Below the pieces are notes generated by a model. That model did no database searches, had not been told where the DNA came from, and worked only from the letters and a program-made list of their open reading frames with translations. DNA of 54,360 nt. It comes from an uncultured beta proteobacterium (GTDB taxonomy: Bacteria > Pseudomonadota > Gammaproteobacteria > Burkholderiales > Burkholderiaceae_C). Each line of letters starts with the position of its first letter. The first letter of the stretch is position 1. A program made the translations under genes and the position numbers. Below, piece by piece: positions 51,460-54,360 of the stretch. The stretch is from NCBI GenBank assembly GCA_903909815.1, contig CAIVXG010000241.1, forward strand, positions 1 through 54,360, given 5' to 3'.

Positions 51460-53334
51460 TTACCGGCCGCGCAGGAACAGTGAGTCCAGTTCCTTCATCG
51501 TCACCTGGCGCCAGGTCGGGCGACCATGGTTGCATTGGTCGGAGCGCTCGGTGGCTTCCATCTGGCGCAGCAGAGCGTTCATTTCTTCAAGTGTGAGCTT
51601 GCGGTTGGCGCGCACGGCACCGTGGCAGGCCATGGTGGCGAGAATGTCGTGCTGCGCGCGCTGCACCACGGTGCTGGCATCGTGTTGCGCCAGTTCGGCC
51701 AGCACGCTGCGCGCCAGTTCCACGGCGTCACCCTGCACCAAGGCGCTGGGAACGGCGCGCACAGCCAGGGTCTTGCTGGAAAAAGGAGTGATTTCCAGGC
51801 CCAGCAACTGCAGCGTGGCGGCGTTGACTTCGGCGCAGGAGACCTCTGCGGGCGTGGCGGCGAAGGTGGCGGGGATCAGCAGCGGCTGGCTGGCAATCGC
51901 CTTGGCCTGCTGAGGGCCGGTCGCGGCCCATTGGTTTTTCAGGCGTTCGTACACGATGCGTTCGTGCGCGGCGTGCATGTCCACCACAATCAAACCCTGG
52001 GCGCTTTCCGCCAGGATGTATACGCCCTGCAACTGAGCCAGGGCGCGACCCAGGGGCCAGTTGGAGTCGTTGCCTGGCTCAGGCTCGCTCTGTGCCGCAT
52101 CATTGACCGGCCCAGGGGCCGCGCTGGGGCTGGGCGTTGGCTGCTGAGGGCGTTGCACAGGCCACAGTGCTTCAAAGTCTGCGACGCGATGCCCGGCGTG
52201 GGCGTGTAACGGCATGGCTTGTTGCGGCCAGGCAGCGGGCTTCACCGGTTCACTGCGCGCTGCCTGGCCTGGTGGAGCAGGCAGGATGGAATGGGCGAAT
52301 TCAGGCAGGTCCGCCGACGCAGCACCTTGGCTGCGTGGAATCGCCAAAGCGTTCTCCACCGCGTGGCGCAGCGCCTGGTGCACTTCGCGGCTGTCGCGAA
52401 AACGCACTTCAATCTTGGTCGGGTGCACGTTCACGTCGACGCGCGCGGGGTCGATCTCGATGTAGAGCGCGTACACCGGCTGGCGCTGGCCGTGCAGCAC
52501 GTCCTCGTAGGCGCTGCGCGCGGCGTGGCTGATGACCTTGTCGCGCACGAAGCGGCCGTTCACATAGGCAAACTGCTGGTCGGCGCGGGTGCGCGCAGCG
52601 TCCGGGATGCCAGCGCGCCCGCTGACCCGGATGTTGCCGATGCGGTGTTCCACGGCGACCGACCGTTCGATGAAATCATGTCCCAGGACATCGCCCAGGC
52701 GCTGCTCCAGCGTGCCGACACGCCACTGTTCGACCAGACGTCCTTCATGCCAGATGGCAAAGGCCACGCCGGGTCGCACCAGGGCGTGGCGCCGCACCGC
52801 CTCGACGCAATGCGCGAGTTCGGTGGCGTCGGCTTTGAGGAACTTGCGCCGTGCGGGGGTGCTGTAAAAGAGCTCCTTCACTTCCACCGTCGTGCCTTGA
52901 GCGCGCGCCGCGGGCCGCAGCTCACCAGTGCGTCCTTCCAGCACGTAGGCGCTGGCCTGATCTGCGGTGCGCGACAGCAGGCAGCAGTCGGCGATGGAGT
53001 TGATGGCGGCCAGTGCCTCGCCGCGAAAGCCCATGGTGCCCACCGATTCCAGATCGATCAGGCTGGAAATCTTGCTGGTGGCGTGGCGCTTGAAGGCGAT
53101 TGGCAGTTCCTGCGGCAGGATGCCCATGCCGTCGTCTTCCACTGAAATCAGGCGCACGCCGCCGGCCAGCAGACGCACGGTGATTTGCGTGGCGCCCGCG
53201 TCCAGCGCGTTGTCCACGAGTTCGCGCACGACCGAGGCCGGACGCTCCACCACTTCGCCTGCGGCGATCTGGCTGATGAGCTCGTCGGGAAGTTCGAGGA
53301 TGGGGCGACGGGAGAAGGGAATAGGTTCAGTCAC
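51460..53334 (-). CDS. mutL: DNA mismatch repair protein MutL
   Basis: MutL of 624 aa with a GTG start. The GHKL ATPase half (1-335) shows RELVDNALDAG (38-47), DDGMG (67-71) and GFRGEAL (102-108). A Pro/Ala/Gln-rich linker spans about 337-425. The C-terminal dimerisation domain carries the endonuclease metal motif DMHA(X)2E(X)4E at 452-463, plus ACHGAVRAN and QCNHGRPT near the end. This marks it as a nicking MutL of the MutH-independent type. It couples MutS mismatch recognition to strand incision. Confidence 0.96.
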   Translation of the reverse strand: MTEPIPFSRRPILELPDELISQIAAGEVVERPASVVRELVDNALDAGATQITVRLLAGGVRLISVEDDGMGILPQELPIAFKRHATSKISSLIDLESVGTMGFRGEALAAINSIADCCLLSRTADQASAYVLEGRTGELRPAARAQGTTVEVKELFYSTPARRKFLKADATELAHCVEAVRRHALVRPGVAFAIWHEGRLVEQWRVGTLEQRLGDVLGHDFIERSVAVEHRIGNIRVSGRAGIPDAARTRADQQFAYVNGRFVRDKVISHAARSAYEDVLHGQRQPVYALYIEIDPARVDVNVHPTKIEVRFRDSREVHQALRHAVENALAIPRSQGAASADLPEFAHSILPAPPGQAARSEPVKPAAWPQQAMPLHAHAGHRVADFEALWPVQRPQQPTPSPSAAPGPVNDAAQSEPEPGNDSNWPLGRALAQLQGVYILAESAQGLIVVDMHAAHERIVYERLKNQWAATGPQQAKAIASQPLLIPATFAATPAEVSCAEVNAATLQLLGLEITPFSSKTLAVRAVPSALVQGDAVELARSVLAELAQHDASTVVQRAQHDILATMACHGAVRANRKLTLEEMNALLRQMEATERSDQCNHGRPTWRQVTMKELDSLFLRGR

Positions 53335-53430
53335 TGGGGCATTCTAGGGATATTTCGATGCCCGCACGCGCGCCGCGCCAAGGACGCGAATTTTCGTCCC
53401 TACTGTGCGCGCCGTGGATAATCCACGGCC

Positions 53431-54078
53431 ATGGAACTGCTCACTTTCGCGCTCGACTTCATTCTGCATGTAGACAAATACCTGGAGGCGTTTGTGCGGG
53501 GCTATGGTTTGTGGGTCTATGCGCTGCTGTTCCTGGTGATCTTTGTCGAGACCGGCGTCGTGGTGATGCCGTTTTTGCCGGGCGACTCGCTGTTGTTTGT
53601 CGTGGGCGCGATGTGTGGCGTGGGGCTCATGAGCTACCCGCTGTCGGTGGCGCTGCTGCTGGCGGCCGCGGTGCTGGGAAATCAGAGCAACTACGCCCTG
53701 GGGCGCCACTTTGGTCCGCGGGTTTTCAAGTGGGAAAGCTCCCGACTTTTCAACAAGGCAGCGTTCGACCGTGCGCATGCGTTTTACGAACGCTATGGCG
53801 GCATCACCATCGTGGCGGCGCGCTTCATGCCCTTTGTGCGCACCTTTGCGCCTTTTGTGGCCGGGGTGGCGCGTATGACGCGCAGCCGATTCACGTTCTT
53901 TGACGTGACCGGTGGCGCGCTCTGGGTGGTGAGCCTGATCACAGTGGGCTACTTCTTTGGCAACACGGTGTTCGTGAAGACGAACCTGGAAAAGATCATC
54001 TGGAGCATGATCCTGCTGCCCGGCCTCGTGATTCTTTACGGGGCCTGGAAATCGCGGCGAAAGGCAAATTCAGTCTGA
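53431..54078 (+). CDS. DedA-family membrane protein
   Basis: DedA/SNARE-associated integral membrane protein of 215 aa. Family motifs: FVETGVVVMPFLPGDSLLF with the conserved acidic and Pro-Gly-Asp residues, GNQSNYALGRHFG, and the second re-entrant motif RFMPFVRTFAPFVAG. DedA proteins are membrane-potential-dependent and several act in undecaprenyl-phosphate or phospholipid flipping. Divergent from mutL with 96 bp between. A tandem palindromic repeat follows about 80 bp downstream. Confidence 0.93.
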   Translation: MELLTFALDFILHVDKYLEAFVRGYGLWVYALLFLVIFVETGVVVMPFLPGDSLLFVVGAMCGVGLMSYPLSVALLLAAAVLGNQSNYALGRHFGPRVFKWESSRLFNKAAFDRAHAFYERYGGITIVAARFMPFVRTFAPFVAGVARMTRSRFTFFDVTGGALWVVSLITVGYFFGNTVFVKTNLEKIIWSMILLPGLVILYGAWKSRRKANSV

Positions 54079-54155
54079 TTCTTTTTGGCGCGAGTCCCAT
54101 GTTAGGGATCGAGCGTGCGCAGCTGGTCAATCGTTGTGCTGCCGATCTTCGCCAG

Positions 54156-54251
54156 TTCCGTCATTGCGAGGAGCTTCAGCGACGCGGCAATCCACAAGCA
54201 CCACAGGTATACCAGCATGGATTGCCGCGCTGCGCTCGCAATGACGAAAGC
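54156..54251. repeat. Palindromic repeat, tandem copy A
   Basis: A 96-bp unit with outer arms GTCATTGCGAG/CTCGCAATGAC and inner arms GCGGCAATCCA/TGGATTGCCGCG. It is identical base for base to the unit at 54265-54360, with a 13-bp spacer, giving a 109-bp period. Confidence 0.95.
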
Positions 54252-54264
54252 TTTTAACGGCCAC

Positions 54265-54360
54265 TTCCGTCATTGCGAGGAGCTTCAGCGACGCGGCAAT
54301 CCACAAGCACCACAGGTATACCAGCATGGATTGCCGCGCTGCGCTCGCAATGACGAAAGC
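54265..54360. repeat. Palindromic repeat, tandem copy B (reaches window end)
   Basis: Perfect second copy of the 96-bp unit at 54156-54251. It ends exactly at the last base of the window, so further copies may follow outside. Confidence 0.95.

Noticed and set aside
54156-54360. Start of a CRISPR array
   Set aside because: Repeats are 96 bp and palindromic, the spacer is only 13 bp, and relatives are dispersed singly in the genome. There are no cas genes.

Overview
The window is a GC-rich bacterial chromosome segment with tightly packed genes, short operons and many 4-nt stop/start overlaps. The protein set (MutL without MutH nearby, tandem glycine riboswitch in front of gcvT-gcvH-gcvP, ETF-QO, YdiJ-type dehydrogenase, an orphan GAF/PilB-like ATPase, MiaA next to a Bcr/CflA pump) and the flavour of the sequences point to a betaproteobacterium of the Burkholderiales, probably Comamonadaceae. 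This is inference from family knowledge; no rRNA or other decisive marker is present. No tRNA, rRNA, CRISPR array, prophage or insertion sequence was seen.

Left part (1-7.5 kb): a signalling block. A PhnD-like binding lipoprotein is translationally coupled to a membrane HAMP-PAS-PAS-GGDEF-EAL protein that is split by a one-base frameshift near 2414. It is followed by an RsbQ-like alpha/beta hydrolase whose stop overlaps the start of a soluble PAS-PAS-PAS-GGDEF cyclase. These form two candidate small-molecule-to-c-di-GMP modules side by side. A universal stress protein and a small unknown protein follow.

7.5-23.8 kb: the glycine cleavage operon gcvT-gcvH-gcvP behind a tandem glycine riboswitch, arfB, a 47-residue basic protein, trhA, an AsmA-like exported protein, an MFS carboxylate transporter, ETF-QO plus a DenD-like dehydrogenase, an SDR, an orphan GAF-MshEN-PilB/GspE-type ATPase, a phosphofructokinase with pyrophosphate-type residues and a thioesterase.

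23.8-36.5 kb: C2/C3 acid metabolism. A YdiJ-type FAD/Fe-S dehydrogenase and a GntR regulator lie divergent from a run of five genes: serine-glyoxylate-type aminotransferase, MFS transporter, KdgT-type permease, GlcG-like protein and glyoxylate/hydroxypyruvate reductase. Operator-like palindromes sit in the divergent gap. An AhpD-like protein, alanine dehydrogenase and an aldehyde dehydrogenase follow.

36.5-43.2 kb: a Fur-box-preceded three-gene iron cassette (cupredoxin-like protein, unknown beta-barrel-like protein, FTR1 permease), then an ABC ATPase/FtsX-type permease/CrtC-AttH-like cassette, then the decayed relic of an aldo/keto reductase.

43.2-54.4 kb: a secreted prolyl oligopeptidase-family enzyme, an SDR/FAD-oxidoreductase pair, rluA, miaA, a Bcr/CflA pump, a helical unknown protein, mutL and a DedA protein. 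The window ends in two perfect 96-bp copies of a palindromic repeat whose relatives lie at about 10.8, 26.8 and 48.1 kb.
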